Position numbers and translations under genes: made by a program
In this document: one piece after another, positions 39,963 to 49,440 of the stretch
Layout of the letters: every line of letters starts with the position of its first letter
Numbering within the stretch: position 1 is the stretch's first letter
Notes under the pieces: generated by a model
Told to the model about the DNA's origin: nothing
The model's input: only the letters and a program-made list of their open reading frames with translations
The model's database searches: none
Assembly (NCBI RefSeq): GCF_000010325.1
Contig: NC_009662.1
Coordinates: 1,694,501-1,758,500 of the forward strand
Length of the DNA: 64,000 nucleotides
From: Nitratiruptor sp. SB155-2
GTDB taxonomy: Bacteria > Campylobacterota > Campylobacteria > Campylobacterales > Nitratiruptoraceae
Direction: 5' to 3'

Positions 39963-41666
39963 ATGGAAAGCAACAGTGCATGGATCATCATCCACAGGAT
40001 GAGGATTCCTCTGCTTGTCATCATACTCACTTTTGCCATCTCCATCATAGGACTTACACTGATTCCCGGTGTTGACGACCAAGGTCATCCATACCATATG
40101 AGCTTCTTTGACGCCTTCTATTTCGTCAGCTATATGGCTACCACTATCGGCTTTGGCGAAGCACCCTATACCTTTACCTATCCTCAACGTCTGTGGGTCA
40201 GTTTTTGTATCTACTTAACCGTCGTTGGATGGTTCTACGGCATCGGTAATATCATTGCCCTGATTCAGGACAAAAAACTGGCACGGGAGCTGGCAATTGC
40301 CAGATTTCGATCAAAAGTGGCCAAGCTTAGTGAGCCTTTCATCATTGTCCTTGGCTACAACAATGTTACAAAAGAGATCATTCAGAGGCTCAGCCAAGAA
40401 GGTATTCGAATCGTCGTCGTGGACAAGGATGAAAGTAAAATAGAGGCAATAGAGCTTGAAAATTTCATCCCGGAAGTTCCGGCCATCAGTGCAGATACCA
40501 CAAAACCGCAAACGCTTAAACTTGCAGGAATTCACCAAAAAAACTGTAAAGCGGTCGTAGTGCTTTTTGAAGACGATATCAAAAACGCTAAAATCGCTCT
40601 TATGTGTCGGCTTCTCAATAAAAAGATCGATATCATTGTCAAATCCACAACCAAAGAGAACACGGAACACCTTCGAAACATCGGTATCCGTCATATAGAA
40701 AACCCTTTTAAAATCATCTCCGATAGGCTCTATTTCGAAATCACCGCCCCATACATCTGGCTTCTGGAGATGTGGATATTCGGTCATATCTTACGCATCC
40801 GCAAAAGAGAGTTTTTGCCAAAAGGAAAATATATCATCTGCGGAGCCGGTCGTATGGGAAAAGCGTTGGCAGAAGGGTTGCAAAGAGCCGGTATCGAGTA
40901 TGTTTTTATCGATATCAAATCGAGTGAATATAAAAAGATGAAGCAAAGCGCCATATACGGTGATGCAGAGGATATCAAGATACTTCTGGATGCCGGCATA
41001 CAGTCGGCTTCGTGTATCATTGCCGCGACAAAAGATGATATGATCAACCTCACCATTTTATCGACCGCCAAAAAACTCAACCCAGGGATCTATACTATTG
41101 CGAGAGAAAACTCTCTTGAGGATATCAGCATCTTCAAATCGGCGCGAATCGACAAAATCTACATTCTTGAGCGGATTTTGGCCAAATATACCTACAATTT
41201 CATCGCAAAGCCTTTAGCAAACCGATTTATCCGACTCATCCACAGAAAAGATAATCTGTGGGCTATGAATGTTGTAGGAAAATTGAGCGCTACCATAGGG
41301 AAAAACCCTATTCTTTTTGAGATTCAGATCACCGAAGAAAGTGCCTACGCACTCTGTAAGGTTTTGCAGCAAGGCCAAAAAATCACGCTTGATGTTCTTA
41401 GACGATCCAGAAGAGATTACAGAGAGAAAAACAAAATACTCTTCCTGCTCTACTATTATGAGGAGGAAGAGCACAAAGAGACGATCTTGGTCCCTTCAGA
41501 TGAAGTAGAGGTCAAAATAGGCTGTTCTTTACTGGTAGCATGTGACGAAGAGGCAAAATCGGATTTTGAATATATTTTGAACAACTATTACGAACTGCAT
41601 TACGTTATGACCGGGAAAGAACAGAGTGTAGGGATTTTCAATCTTTTGAAAAAAGAGGCCGCCTAA
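39963..41666 (+). CDS. Potassium channel-type protein with two RCK/TrkA domains
   Basis: The 567-residue protein has an N-terminal pore module (spans around residues 12-35 and 78-100) with the selectivity-like stretch TTIGFGEAPY (about 62-71), then two Rossmann TrkA-N domains. The first contains VLGYNNVTKEI (about 120), the second IICGAGRMGKAL (about 292). C-terminal TrkA-C-like regions follow. It probably conducts K+ or Na+ under nucleotide control. The ATG at 39963 is immediately after the small membrane protein gene. The filter TIGFGE differs from canonical TVGYG, so ion selectivity is uncertain. Confidence 0.88.
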   Translation: MESNSAWIIIHRMRIPLLVIILTFAISIIGLTLIPGVDDQGHPYHMSFFDAFYFVSYMATTIGFGEAPYTFTYPQRLWVSFCIYLTVVGWFYGIGNIIALIQDKKLARELAIARFRSKVAKLSEPFIIVLGYNNVTKEIIQRLSQEGIRIVVVDKDESKIEAIELENFIPEVPAISADTTKPQTLKLAGIHQKNCKAVVVLFEDDIKNAKIALMCRLLNKKIDIIVKSTTKENTEHLRNIGIRHIENPFKIISDRLYFEITAPYIWLLEMWIFGHILRIRKREFLPKGKYIICGAGRMGKALAEGLQRAGIEYVFIDIKSSEYKKMKQSAIYGDAEDIKILLDAGIQSASCIIAATKDDMINLTILSTAKKLNPGIYTIARENSLEDISIFKSARIDKIYILERILAKYTYNFIAKPLANRFIRLIHRKDNLWAMNVVGKLSATIGKNPILFEIQITEESAYALCKVLQQGQKITLDVLRRSRRDYREKNKILFLLYYYEEEEHKETILVPSDEVEVKIGCSLLVACDEEAKSDFEYILNNYYELHYVMTGKEQSVGIFNLLKKEAA

Positions 41667-41667
41667 A

Positions 41668-42519
41668 TCAAAGGGTCTTTAAAAAGGATTTTGCAGCTTC
41701 CCTTCCTGCTTCTATCACTTCGTAGGCTTTATGAAAATCATATGTACCACAAACTTTTTGTGAAATCTCTATCAGATGATCTGGAGGATATCCCGCGAGT
41801 CGATAGCGAATCAGCGTTTGTTGCAATGCATCATAACTCATATCGACAATGTCGAAAAAGTTATACTCTCCCTCTTGGATCAGTTTTTGAGAGTATTTTT
41901 TGAGCTTCTCTTTCGCTTTTTCCAGTTTCCCTTGCTTTTTCTGCACCTCTTTTGGTAGTTCAATCGCAGGTTTTTCTCCTTTTCCGTATACATTGACTGC
42001 TATGATGGCATCCGTATGATCGCTCATTGTTGGCGCAACAGGAAGGGGATTGAGAACGCCGCCATCTACGAGGAGTGTATCGTTCCACTCCACGGGAGTA
42101 AAAAAAGATGGAATCGAGATTGAGGCTCGTATAGCTTGCAAAAGATCCCCCTCTTGAAACCATATCTCCTTGTTGGCCTTGATATCAGAAGCAACAGCAG
42201 TAAATTTGATGGGAAGATCTTCTATTTTTCGATATCCTATAATCTCTTCGAGTTTTTTGAAGACTTTTTCCCCTTTGATAAGTCCCCTTTTGTCAAAACT
42301 CAGATCCAACAACGTTGCAACATCGAACACATCAAGGGTCAATACCCACTCTTTATACTCTTCCATACCTCCAGCTGCATAGAGCCCTCCCACCAAAGCA
42401 CCCATAGATGAGCCACTGATAGATTCGATGGAGATGCCGGCCGCAACCAATTCCTCAATCACACCGATATGAGCATATCCCCTCGCTCCACCACTTCCAA
42501 GAACCAATGAGACTCTCAT
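41668..42519 (-). CDS. Patatin-like phospholipase (RssA-like)
   Basis: The 283-residue protein begins MRVSLVLGSGGARGYAHIGV, the glycine-rich oxyanion motif. The nucleophile is in GSSMG (about residue 43) and the second catalytic residue in VDGGVLNPLPV (about 150). These define patatin/RssA-type lipases. The ATG at 42517-42519 overlaps the stop of tolC by four bases (ATGA); the earlier ATG 18 codons upstream is within tolC. It is the last gene of the leftward efflux operon, so it may remodel lipids affected by export, which is only a guess. Confidence 0.92.
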   Translation of the reverse strand: MRVSLVLGSGGARGYAHIGVIEELVAAGISIESISGSSMGALVGGLYAAGGMEEYKEWVLTLDVFDVATLLDLSFDKRGLIKGEKVFKKLEEIIGYRKIEDLPIKFTAVASDIKANKEIWFQEGDLLQAIRASISIPSFFTPVEWNDTLLVDGGVLNPLPVAPTMSDHTDAIIAVNVYGKGEKPAIELPKEVQKKQGKLEKAKEKLKKYSQKLIQEGEYNFFDIVDMSYDALQQTLIRYRLAGYPPDHLIEISQKVCGTYDFHKAYEVIEAGREAAKSFLKTL

Positions 42520-43793
42520 AGTTGCATACTCTTTTCGAAGGTTTCCAAAGATATCTGCAATAAAATTTTGCACTTTTGTACAAAAAGCTGCGCTTGTGTT
42601 TGAGACAACTCCGCTCTCGCTTTTGCAAGATCCGCAATGGCCCTGCTTAACTCATCTGCACTTGCCAATTGATTCTCGAAACGCCCTTTCGTCAGCTTGT
42701 AGTAGTTTTTCGCTGCTTCGACCCGTTTTTGAGCCCATCTGATTTTGGACTGGAGTGCATGGTATGTAAAAAGATCTTTGTCGAGTTCGCTTTTTACCTT
42801 CAGGATATAGTCGGAAAGATATGCTGCCGTAGCCATCTTCGCATACTTTGCAGCTTCGACGTTTCTTGTATCGGAAAAACCGTTAAAAAGATTTTGCTGC
42901 AGGATAATTGTGGCATAGTTTTGATCTGCGTTTCTATATCCATCTCCATTGAATCTCAGGTCATCGCCATACCCTTTCAGTCCAGCCTTTACGAAAATAT
43001 GGGGAAAAAAAGTGCTCTTTGCCATTCTCATCTTCTCTTTTGTAATATCCAAAGCTTTGTATAGCGCTTTTATGTCAGCTCTTTGCTCGATATCATACTG
43101 TGATGGTAGACGACAATCGATCAGTGGACCGATAGATGTAATGGATGTATCCACGAGGTAGGAGAGTTGCGTAAAGAGTCCTTGCATATTCGCTCGCACC
43201 ATCTGCAAATTGGACTCAATCTGATACTTTTTTGCTTCGATATTGGACAGATAACTAAGAGGAATAAGACCCTCTTCGTAAAAACCTTTTGCTTTTTTCA
43301 ATGAAAGTTCCATTGCTTCAAGACCCTTTTGCAAAGCCTTTTCAGTATGTTTGGCTGCATAAATAGCTCCATAAAGTTGTGCAGTCTTCAAGTAGAGCCT
43401 GCGTTCAAGATCTTTTTGCTCCAAGCGGCTTTTTTGTTCCTGTAATTTCGCCGAGGCAATTTGTGAGGTAATCGCAAAACCGCTAAAGAGAGGGTAACTG
43501 ATAGAAATTTCACCGAAATATTGATTTTGTGCCGCTGCTGGAAAAGATGATGGCAATGTAGGAATGCCAAGATGGATTGACATTGTGGGTTGCTCTTTAA
43601 GATAGATACCCTGCAAGGCAATATCGACTTTTGGATAGTTCGCTCCTTTCGCAGCTTCATATACTCTTTTTTGTGCCATCACTTCATACTTTTTTGATTG
43701 CAAAAGCCTGTTATGATCGAGCAATTTCACAATCTCTAAAAAGTTTTGTGCACTGAGAATCATTGGTATCAAAATAGTCACCAAATATTTCAT
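42516..43793 (-). CDS. TolC-family outer-membrane efflux protein
   Basis: The 425-residue protein has a short signal peptide (MKYLVTILIPMILSAQ) and two TolC repeats rich in helical heptads (about 30-200 and 230-410). OEP patterns include AAKGANYPKVDIALQGIY and GRFENQLASADELSRAIADL. It forms the outer-membrane channel for the adjacent EmrA/EmrB-like proteins. Its ATG overlaps the MFS gene's TGA, and it overlaps the patatin gene at its end, so all are in one transcript. Confidence 0.9.
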   Translation of the reverse strand: MKYLVTILIPMILSAQNFLEIVKLLDHNRLLQSKKYEVMAQKRVYEAAKGANYPKVDIALQGIYLKEQPTMSIHLGIPTLPSSFPAAAQNQYFGEISISYPLFSGFAITSQIASAKLQEQKSRLEQKDLERRLYLKTAQLYGAIYAAKHTEKALQKGLEAMELSLKKAKGFYEEGLIPLSYLSNIEAKKYQIESNLQMVRANMQGLFTQLSYLVDTSITSIGPLIDCRLPSQYDIEQRADIKALYKALDITKEKMRMAKSTFFPHIFVKAGLKGYGDDLRFNGDGYRNADQNYATIILQQNLFNGFSDTRNVEAAKYAKMATAAYLSDYILKVKSELDKDLFTYHALQSKIRWAQKRVEAAKNYYKLTKGRFENQLASADELSRAIADLAKARAELSQTQAQLFVQKCKILLQISLETFEKSMQL

Positions 43794-45331
43794 ACGCTTT
43801 TCCTTTGCAGATTTTTTGGAGCGATAAAAAGCAAGAGGACGAAAACAGAGCCAAGCAATGCCCAGTATCCTGCATGCATAAATGTATTGTAAAAGCCATA
43901 ATTGTAACTCATAAAAAGCTCGTAATTGCGAAAAATCGCTTTGATCTGATCAAAAGAGACTCCTAACAGTTCTTGAAACCGGTGTAGCATTATGCTTAGA
44001 AACTCTCTATTTTGTATCTCGCTCATACGATCAAAATGAAAATTTTTGAAAAACTCCATATTGTTCGTCGCTAGAGCCGTTCCAAAACTTCCTCCGACAA
44101 ACCGGAAATAGTCCATCAACACAATAGCGAGCTCACTTTTATTTGCTGGAGCACTTTGCAAAAGCAGTACCGTAACAGGAGCGAAAAACATTCCCATACC
44201 GATGCCAAAAGGGATCGTTATCAGTATCGCTTGCGATAGTGGCGTATAATAATTGAGATGGGGCAAGAGAAAAAGAGCCGTCACGAGATATATGATTGCA
44301 GCGATCGCCACCGTCTTTTTCGCACCAATCCTGTCGCTCAATGTTCCAGCCACAGGTGAAAAAATACCGATGAAAAGAGCAAAAGCAAACACCGCTATCC
44401 CTGCATCAAGCGTTGGCAACCCTTTGATATGCTCATAATAGATAGGCAACAGATAGAAATATTGGTACATACTAAAACCGAGAATAAAAAAGTAGATCAA
44501 TATTCCGTTTGTAAAATCGCTTTTTCGAAACAAAGAAAAATCGATGAGCGTATATTTGGAGTACAGTTCACTCAACACATACATAAGATACCCTAATATT
44601 GCGATGAAAAAGAGTATGCCTATTTGGAGCGAACTAAACCATCCAAGCTGCTGTCCGCGGCTCAACATCACAAGCAGTGCAACAGTTGCAATAGCCAAAA
44701 AGATAAAACTGACAAGATTGAAACGAAGTTTTTCGAAAAACTTCTCTTTCGGTAGGTAGAGAATGCCGGCAATGGTCAAAAGGATTCCGATGGGGACATT
44801 GATGAAAAAGACCATACGCCAGTTGTAATACTCTGTAAGATAACCACCGATTGTCGGGCCAAGAGCGGGAGCAAAACTGACACCAAGGGCAAAGATTCCC
44901 ATAGCGAGCCCCTTTTTATTGGGAGGGAAATAGCTAAAAACCATCACATGGCTAGTAACCATAATAAGGGCTTCTGCCATCCCTTGAAAGATTCTTGCCG
45001 CAACAATGGAATCCAAAGAGCTTGAAATACCACATACGAAAGAGGCTATGGCAAATGTCGCTACGCCGATTAAATAGATCTTTTTTGCACCATAGCGCTT
45101 TATCAGATATTCACACACCAAAAGTCCAATAGCCGCTGAAACCATGTAACTGGTGATAATCCACTGTACACCATACATATCCGTCGCCAAAGGACCGGTC
45201 AATTTGGGTACGATCACATCAACCACTGTGGTATCGAGTATTGCCATGAAGGCACCAAGCATGACTATGAAAGTGTATAAAGCCCGCTGCCTGTTTGTCA
45301 GATCGTAGGGCTTGGGACTTCGTTCAGACAT
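43790..45331 (-). CDS. EmrB/QacA-type MFS drug exporter (14 spans)
   Basis: The 513-residue membrane protein has about 14 hydrophobic spans and the DHA2 motif GAFMAILDTTVVDVIVPKL in span 1, with the A-type loop motif (RYGAKKIYLIG) after span 2. The motif LGPTIGGYLTEYYNWRMVF (motif C-like) follows. Such transporters use the proton gradient, with an EmrA-type fusion protein and TolC, to expel drugs or lipophilic ions. The gene is two bases after the HlyD-type gene and overlaps tolC. It is the pump of the leftward operon. Confidence 0.93.
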   Translation of the reverse strand: MSERSPKPYDLTNRQRALYTFIVMLGAFMAILDTTVVDVIVPKLTGPLATDMYGVQWIITSYMVSAAIGLLVCEYLIKRYGAKKIYLIGVATFAIASFVCGISSSLDSIVAARIFQGMAEALIMVTSHVMVFSYFPPNKKGLAMGIFALGVSFAPALGPTIGGYLTEYYNWRMVFFINVPIGILLTIAGILYLPKEKFFEKLRFNLVSFIFLAIATVALLVMLSRGQQLGWFSSLQIGILFFIAILGYLMYVLSELYSKYTLIDFSLFRKSDFTNGILIYFFILGFSMYQYFYLLPIYYEHIKGLPTLDAGIAVFAFALFIGIFSPVAGTLSDRIGAKKTVAIAAIIYLVTALFLLPHLNYYTPLSQAILITIPFGIGMGMFFAPVTVLLLQSAPANKSELAIVLMDYFRFVGGSFGTALATNNMEFFKNFHFDRMSEIQNREFLSIMLHRFQELLGVSFDQIKAIFRNYELFMSYNYGFYNTFMHAGYWALLGSVFVLLLFIAPKNLQRKSV

Positions 45332-45333
45332 AC

Positions 45334-46449
45334 CTAACGCCTCTTGATTGCCACTTCGGCGCCCATACCCACTTTCAGATCCGGAGTAGGATTTTCCAGG
45401 GATATGCGAACGACAAAGCGCTGATCAAGTTTGGTGAACTCTCCACTTGCGATATCTCTTGGGACAAGAGAAAAAGTCGCTGCGCTTGCCGGTAAAATAC
45501 TCTCTACTTTTCCGTGATATTTCCTATCTTTAAAGGCATCTACCCAGATCTCGACAGGATTGCCTGGTACTACACCGTGCAGTTTTTTTTCACTCAAAAG
45601 TACCTCTACATGAAGATCCTTTGGATCAACGATCGAATAGACAGGGCTTCCCTTTTTTACAACGCGTTGAATATTGATATACTTTTTGGCTATACGACCC
45701 TCTATCGGCGCATAGAGCCTACAATATTCGATCTTGTTTTCTATTTCTTTTTTGGATGCTTGCAACGCCTCCACTCTCTTTTGTAAAGAGGCGATCTCTT
45801 TTGATAGCTCTTTGATGCTTTGAAGACTATTTTGCAACAGGGCCTCTTTTTGATCAATATTTGCCAAATCTACCTTTAGCGCCATCAGTTTAGCCGTTTT
45901 TGCTCGTATGCCATCTTCCAACATATCCTTTTGGGTCTCTATTTTTTCTAGTTTCTCTTTTTGGATGAGATGTCTTTGATACAATGACCGGTAGCGTCTG
46001 AGGTCTCTTGTCGTCTGTTTCAGTTTTGCTTTATCGGCAGCTATCTCATATCCGAAAGCCTCTATATCTTTTTTCAATTTTTTTCGGGTATTGTCAAGTA
46101 TCTCTCTTTGAATTGCAATATCGTGCGCAAGTTTTTCTTTTTTGATCCGCAAAGCTTCGGATTTTTGCTTCAATGAGTCGATCTGAGACTGGAGTCGCTT
46201 TTTTTCAATCACAAAATCCCTATCGTCTATCAACGCTAGAAGTTCATTTTTTTGTACATCCTCGCCCTCTTTTTTCGCCATTTTTACCACTTTCCCACCA
46301 ACTTTGAAACTAAGGGTAAGCAGTGAGTCCGTTCGGAGGAAAGCGGCATCGCTCACGGCATTTTGAGTTCGAAAATGAACATAACGGTATGCCACATACC
46401 AAAATAGTATTATCAGTAAAATCAAAAGGGCTGTTCCCACTCGTTTCAT
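45334..46449 (-). CDS. HlyD/EmrA-type membrane fusion protein
   Basis: The 371-residue protein has one membrane span near residues 6-22, a lipoyl half (GGKVVKMAKKEGEDVQKNEL), a long helical hairpin (about 75-220, Lys/Gln/Glu-rich) and the second lipoyl half (RIAKKYINIQRVVKKGSPVY) plus beta barrel. It connects the MFS pump to TolC. It is the first gene of the leftward operon, divergent from tetR, with the shared region containing two palindromes. Confidence 0.92.
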   Translation of the reverse strand: MKRVGTALLILLIILFWYVAYRYVHFRTQNAVSDAAFLRTDSLLTLSFKVGGKVVKMAKKEGEDVQKNELLALIDDRDFVIEKKRLQSQIDSLKQKSEALRIKKEKLAHDIAIQREILDNTRKKLKKDIEAFGYEIAADKAKLKQTTRDLRRYRSLYQRHLIQKEKLEKIETQKDMLEDGIRAKTAKLMALKVDLANIDQKEALLQNSLQSIKELSKEIASLQKRVEALQASKKEIENKIEYCRLYAPIEGRIAKKYINIQRVVKKGSPVYSIVDPKDLHVEVLLSEKKLHGVVPGNPVEIWVDAFKDRKYHGKVESILPASAATFSLVPRDIASGEFTKLDQRFVVRISLENPTPDLKVGMGAEVAIKRR

Positions 46450-46472
46450 ACAAATCCTCTTATCGCTCTATT

Positions 46473-46520
46473 AGTGAATTATATTCACTTTTTTATTAAC
46501 TAATTCTTATTTAAGAATTA
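46473..46520. promoter_or_regulatory. Two palindromic operator candidates between the divergent efflux operons
   Basis: AGTGAATTATATTCACT (46473-46489; 7-base arms around TAT) and TAATTCTTATTTAAGAATTA (46501-46520; 9-base arms around TT) lie between the leftward HlyD gene and the rightward TetR gene. TetR regulators normally bind such palindromes next to their own gene, so one or both are likely operators. Confidence 0.6.
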
Positions 46521-46552
46521 AAGTCTTATACTTTTGCAAAGGGAGTTGAAAG

Positions 46553-47131
46553 ATGAATATCAAAGAGAAAGTCAAAGAGTACAAAAAAGAGCTTCTTTTA
46601 AAAAAGGTGAGCGAACTTTTTGAAAAGGAGGGGTTTGATCAGATAAAAATGGTCGATATTGCCAAATATTGCGGTATATCGGTGGGAGCTTTATATAAAC
46701 TGTTTCCATCAAAAGAGGATCTTTTTTACGATTATATCCAGTATCAAATCGATCTCTTTTACAAACAATTGCAAGAGAGATTCAATGTAGTCAAAACACC
46801 GAAACAGCGCCTGAAACTCTTTATCGACATGATGTTTCATACTTTCACCTCCAAAAAAAGACTTTTTATGGATACGGCGGCAGGCGATCCGCTCTTTTTT
46901 GCGAAACTGGCACTGAAACGAGACAATCCCGCAAAAAAAATCTATAAACTTCTAGAAAGAGAATTTGAAAAACTGGAAAACAGAAAGATATCTGATACCA
47001 AACAGCTCGCGATCCTGTTCAAATCGTTTTTGTATGGATACATCGAATATTGGCTCATACACGACCAACCCATTAAAACATGTAGCGAGGAAGCTTTAGA
47101 GCTTTTTTTGCATGGTATCGTAAAGGAGTGA
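46553..47131 (+). CDS. TetR/AcrR-family repressor
   Basis: The 192-residue protein has a canonical N-terminal HTH (FDQIKMVDIAKYCGISVGALYKLFPSKEDLF, given in part, residues 27-57) and a helical ligand-binding domain. An AAAGGGAG site precedes the ATG. It is the first gene of the rightward export operon and divergent from the EmrA-like operon, with palindromes in between; it probably represses both until a toxic compound binds. Ligand unknown. Confidence 0.9.
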   Translation: MNIKEKVKEYKKELLLKKVSELFEKEGFDQIKMVDIAKYCGISVGALYKLFPSKEDLFYDYIQYQIDLFYKQLQERFNVVKTPKQRLKLFIDMMFHTFTSKKRLFMDTAAGDPLFFAKLALKRDNPAKKIYKLLEREFEKLENRKISDTKQLAILFKSFLYGYIEYWLIHDQPIKTCSEEALELFLHGIVKE

Positions 47132-47132
47132 G

Positions 47133-48290
47133 ATGCATACCCTTCGAAAATATCTACTAGGTCTTTTTCTTTTAGCCCTTGTCGTTATCGCCTCATATCT
47201 GATCTATCTCAAAACTCATCCCAAACAACTCCCTCCCAATCTTGTCATGGGCGTCGGTACGATTCTTGGGGATGAGATCAATCTCAACACAAAGTATCCT
47301 GGTCGCATACAAAAGATTTTCGTTCACGATGGCTCGAAAGTCGAAAAAGGACAAGTAGTCGCCATTTTGAAATCACCAGAGCTTCAAGCCCAAAAACGGG
47401 AAATTCAAATGCTTATACAGGCAAAAAAAGCGGAACAAAAAGCCACAGAGGTCCAGCGTGAAATAGCACAAGCCTCTTTGCCCGAAAATGTGCGTAAAGC
47501 TCTGTATGCAAAAGAAGCGAAAGGTTTCGCCAAAGCACAGCTTCAAAAGAAGATCGATACTTTCCAACAGGTGGTCATACAAGACAAAAAAGACCTTTTG
47601 CGTTTGCAAAATCTCTTCCAGCAACACCTCATCCCAAAACACAAACTCGAAGAAGCACAACTCAAACTTACTAAAGACAAAAACATCCTCAAAGCTCTTC
47701 AAGAACAAAAAAAAGAGGTGGTCAGCGCATTAAAGGCGGCTCAAAGCACGCTGGATCAAGCAAGAAGCGACCTGAAAAAGATCACGATGCTGGATTATAC
47801 AATAGATGCTTTGCGAAAATCCATCGACTCTTTAGAGGCAAAAAAGATGCAAATAGAAGCGATGATCGATGAACTGACCCTTCGCTCACCCGTAGATGGA
47901 TATGTAACACAAAAAATAGCGAACCCCGGGGAAGTTCTTGGAGCCGGCATGAGTGTCGTACATTTGATCGACCCTAAAACGCTCTATCTTGAAATTTTTG
48001 TAGATACGATTCATACAGGCAAGATCAAAGTTGGCGATAAAGCAGAAATTTTTCTCGATGCATACCCGAATAGACCCATTGAAGCCTATGTCGCCCGAAT
48101 CGCCAAAAAAGCGGAATTCACACCAAAAGAGGTGGCAGTTCGAAGTGACCGCATTCAAAAAGTGTATGCTATACACCTCATGCCAAACAGACCGAACCCT
48201 CTCTTGAAACTGGGAATTCCCGCTATTGGCATCGTTTCACTGGATGGAAAAGGGCTTGTCAAAACTCTTGATGAAGTTCCTCCACTCTAG
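47133..48290 (+). CDS. HlyD/YbhG-type membrane fusion protein
   Basis: The 385-residue protein has a membrane span near residues 8-24, a lipoyl motif (GRIQKIFVHDGSKVEKGQ, about residues 55-72), helical hairpins (80-235) and the second lipoyl part (VDGYVTQKIANPGEVLGAG, about 252-270). It is the adaptor for the exporter encoded downstream. Its ATG follows the TetR stop by one base, with AAAGGAG inside the TetR end. It belongs to the YbhG/YhiI-type adaptors found with YbhFSR ABC transporters. Confidence 0.9.
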   Translation: MHTLRKYLLGLFLLALVVIASYLIYLKTHPKQLPPNLVMGVGTILGDEINLNTKYPGRIQKIFVHDGSKVEKGQVVAILKSPELQAQKREIQMLIQAKKAEQKATEVQREIAQASLPENVRKALYAKEAKGFAKAQLQKKIDTFQQVVIQDKKDLLRLQNLFQQHLIPKHKLEEAQLKLTKDKNILKALQEQKKEVVSALKAAQSTLDQARSDLKKITMLDYTIDALRKSIDSLEAKKMQIEAMIDELTLRSPVDGYVTQKIANPGEVLGAGMSVVHLIDPKTLYLEIFVDTIHTGKIKVGDKAEIFLDAYPNRPIEAYVARIAKKAEFTPKEVAVRSDRIQKVYAIHLMPNRPNPLLKLGIPAIGIVSLDGKGLVKTLDEVPPL

Positions 48291-48297
48291 GAACACA

Positions 48298-49440
48298 ATG
48301 AATAAAAACATCCTCTATCTCGGGCTTGTCAGCTTCTTCACAGATTTCGCCACAGCAATGATCAATCCTATTCTTCCCATATTTGTTGTGCTTTATTTGC
48401 ACGAAGGAATGGACAAGCTAGGCTTCATCGTAGCTATTGCCACTTTTTTCAGCTATGCTCTTCGACTCCTGAGCGGTTATATAAGCGATCGGTATGGAGT
48501 AGTCAAACCGTTGGTGGTGGCTGGATATGCAATCTCAGCGATCAGCAAACCACTTATCGGGTTTGCAGATGGCTATAGAAGCGTTGCTTTTTTACGAGCA
48601 CTCGAACGTACCGGGAAAGCGCTTCGATCAGCTCCCAAAGATGCCTTGCTCGCGTACTTTGGGAAAGAGAAGATGATGGGCAGAACCTTTGGTTTTCACA
48701 AAACTCTCGACATCGCAGGAGAGCTTTTCGGTACGCTTTTTCTCTTTTGGATTTTGTGGCAGTTTGGAAAAAGCGAAGAGGTTGTACGTACCATCTTTTT
48801 TGCCACAGCCATTCCCGGCTTGTTAGGTCTTGTTCTTGTCATTCTTTTTGTAGAAGATGTGAAGAAAAAGAAAAAAGTTCAGAGATTTCATCTCACTTCC
48901 CGGGATAAAGCGGTTATTCAAGAGCTTCTATTCTATTTTTTCTTTCTCTTTTTCTTTTTCAGTGATGCCTTTTTCACGATGGAGGCAAAGTCGGTAGGTA
49001 TTTCTGTCACATGGATTCCTCTTCTTTTCGTTCTCTCTACCCTCGCCCAAACGGCAACGAGCTATCTCTCAGGAATCTGCATCGATAGATTTGGTACGTC
49101 AAGAGTACTGCTCTTAGCCTACACCTTCGGTCTTATAGCCCAGGGGCTGCTGTTTGCACAATGTACACTTTGCACATGGATCGCTTATATCTTTTTGGGA
49201 CTCTTTAGTGTCTTTTCTCTCAATGCCAATAGAAGCTATATTGCCCAAAATGCCGAAAACAGAGCGAGCGTTTATGGTGTTTTTTATGCGGGGATAGCCC
49301 TTTTTGGAGCATTGGGAGCAGTGGTCACAGGATTTTTGTGGCAGCATTTTAGCATGAATACAGCGTTGATGTTTTCCATGGGAGGCATCTGCACTCTTTG
49401 GCTCATCTATGTAGCAAGGACTGCACTTGGCACTACTTGA
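48298..49440 (+). CDS. MFS transporter (12 spans)
   Basis: The 380-residue protein has about 11-12 hydrophobic spans. Motif A is seen as LSGYISDRYGVVKP (about residues 57-70), and FTDFATAMINPILPIF marks span 1. The ATG at 48298 has AGGAACAC upstream and gives a normal N-terminus; an earlier in-frame start lies inside the previous gene. Its C-terminus overlaps the ABC gene start by 14 bases. Its position inside an ABC export operon is unusual. Substrate unknown. Confidence 0.88.
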   Translation: MNKNILYLGLVSFFTDFATAMINPILPIFVVLYLHEGMDKLGFIVAIATFFSYALRLLSGYISDRYGVVKPLVVAGYAISAISKPLIGFADGYRSVAFLRALERTGKALRSAPKDALLAYFGKEKMMGRTFGFHKTLDIAGELFGTLFLFWILWQFGKSEEVVRTIFFATAIPGLLGLVLVILFVEDVKKKKKVQRFHLTSRDKAVIQELLFYFFFLFFFFSDAFFTMEAKSVGISVTWIPLLFVLSTLAQTATSYLSGICIDRFGTSRVLLLAYTFGLIAQGLLFAQCTLCTWIAYIFLGLFSVFSLNANRSYIAQNAENRASVYGVFYAGIALFGALGAVVTGFLWQHFSMNTALMFSMGGICTLWLIYVARTALGTT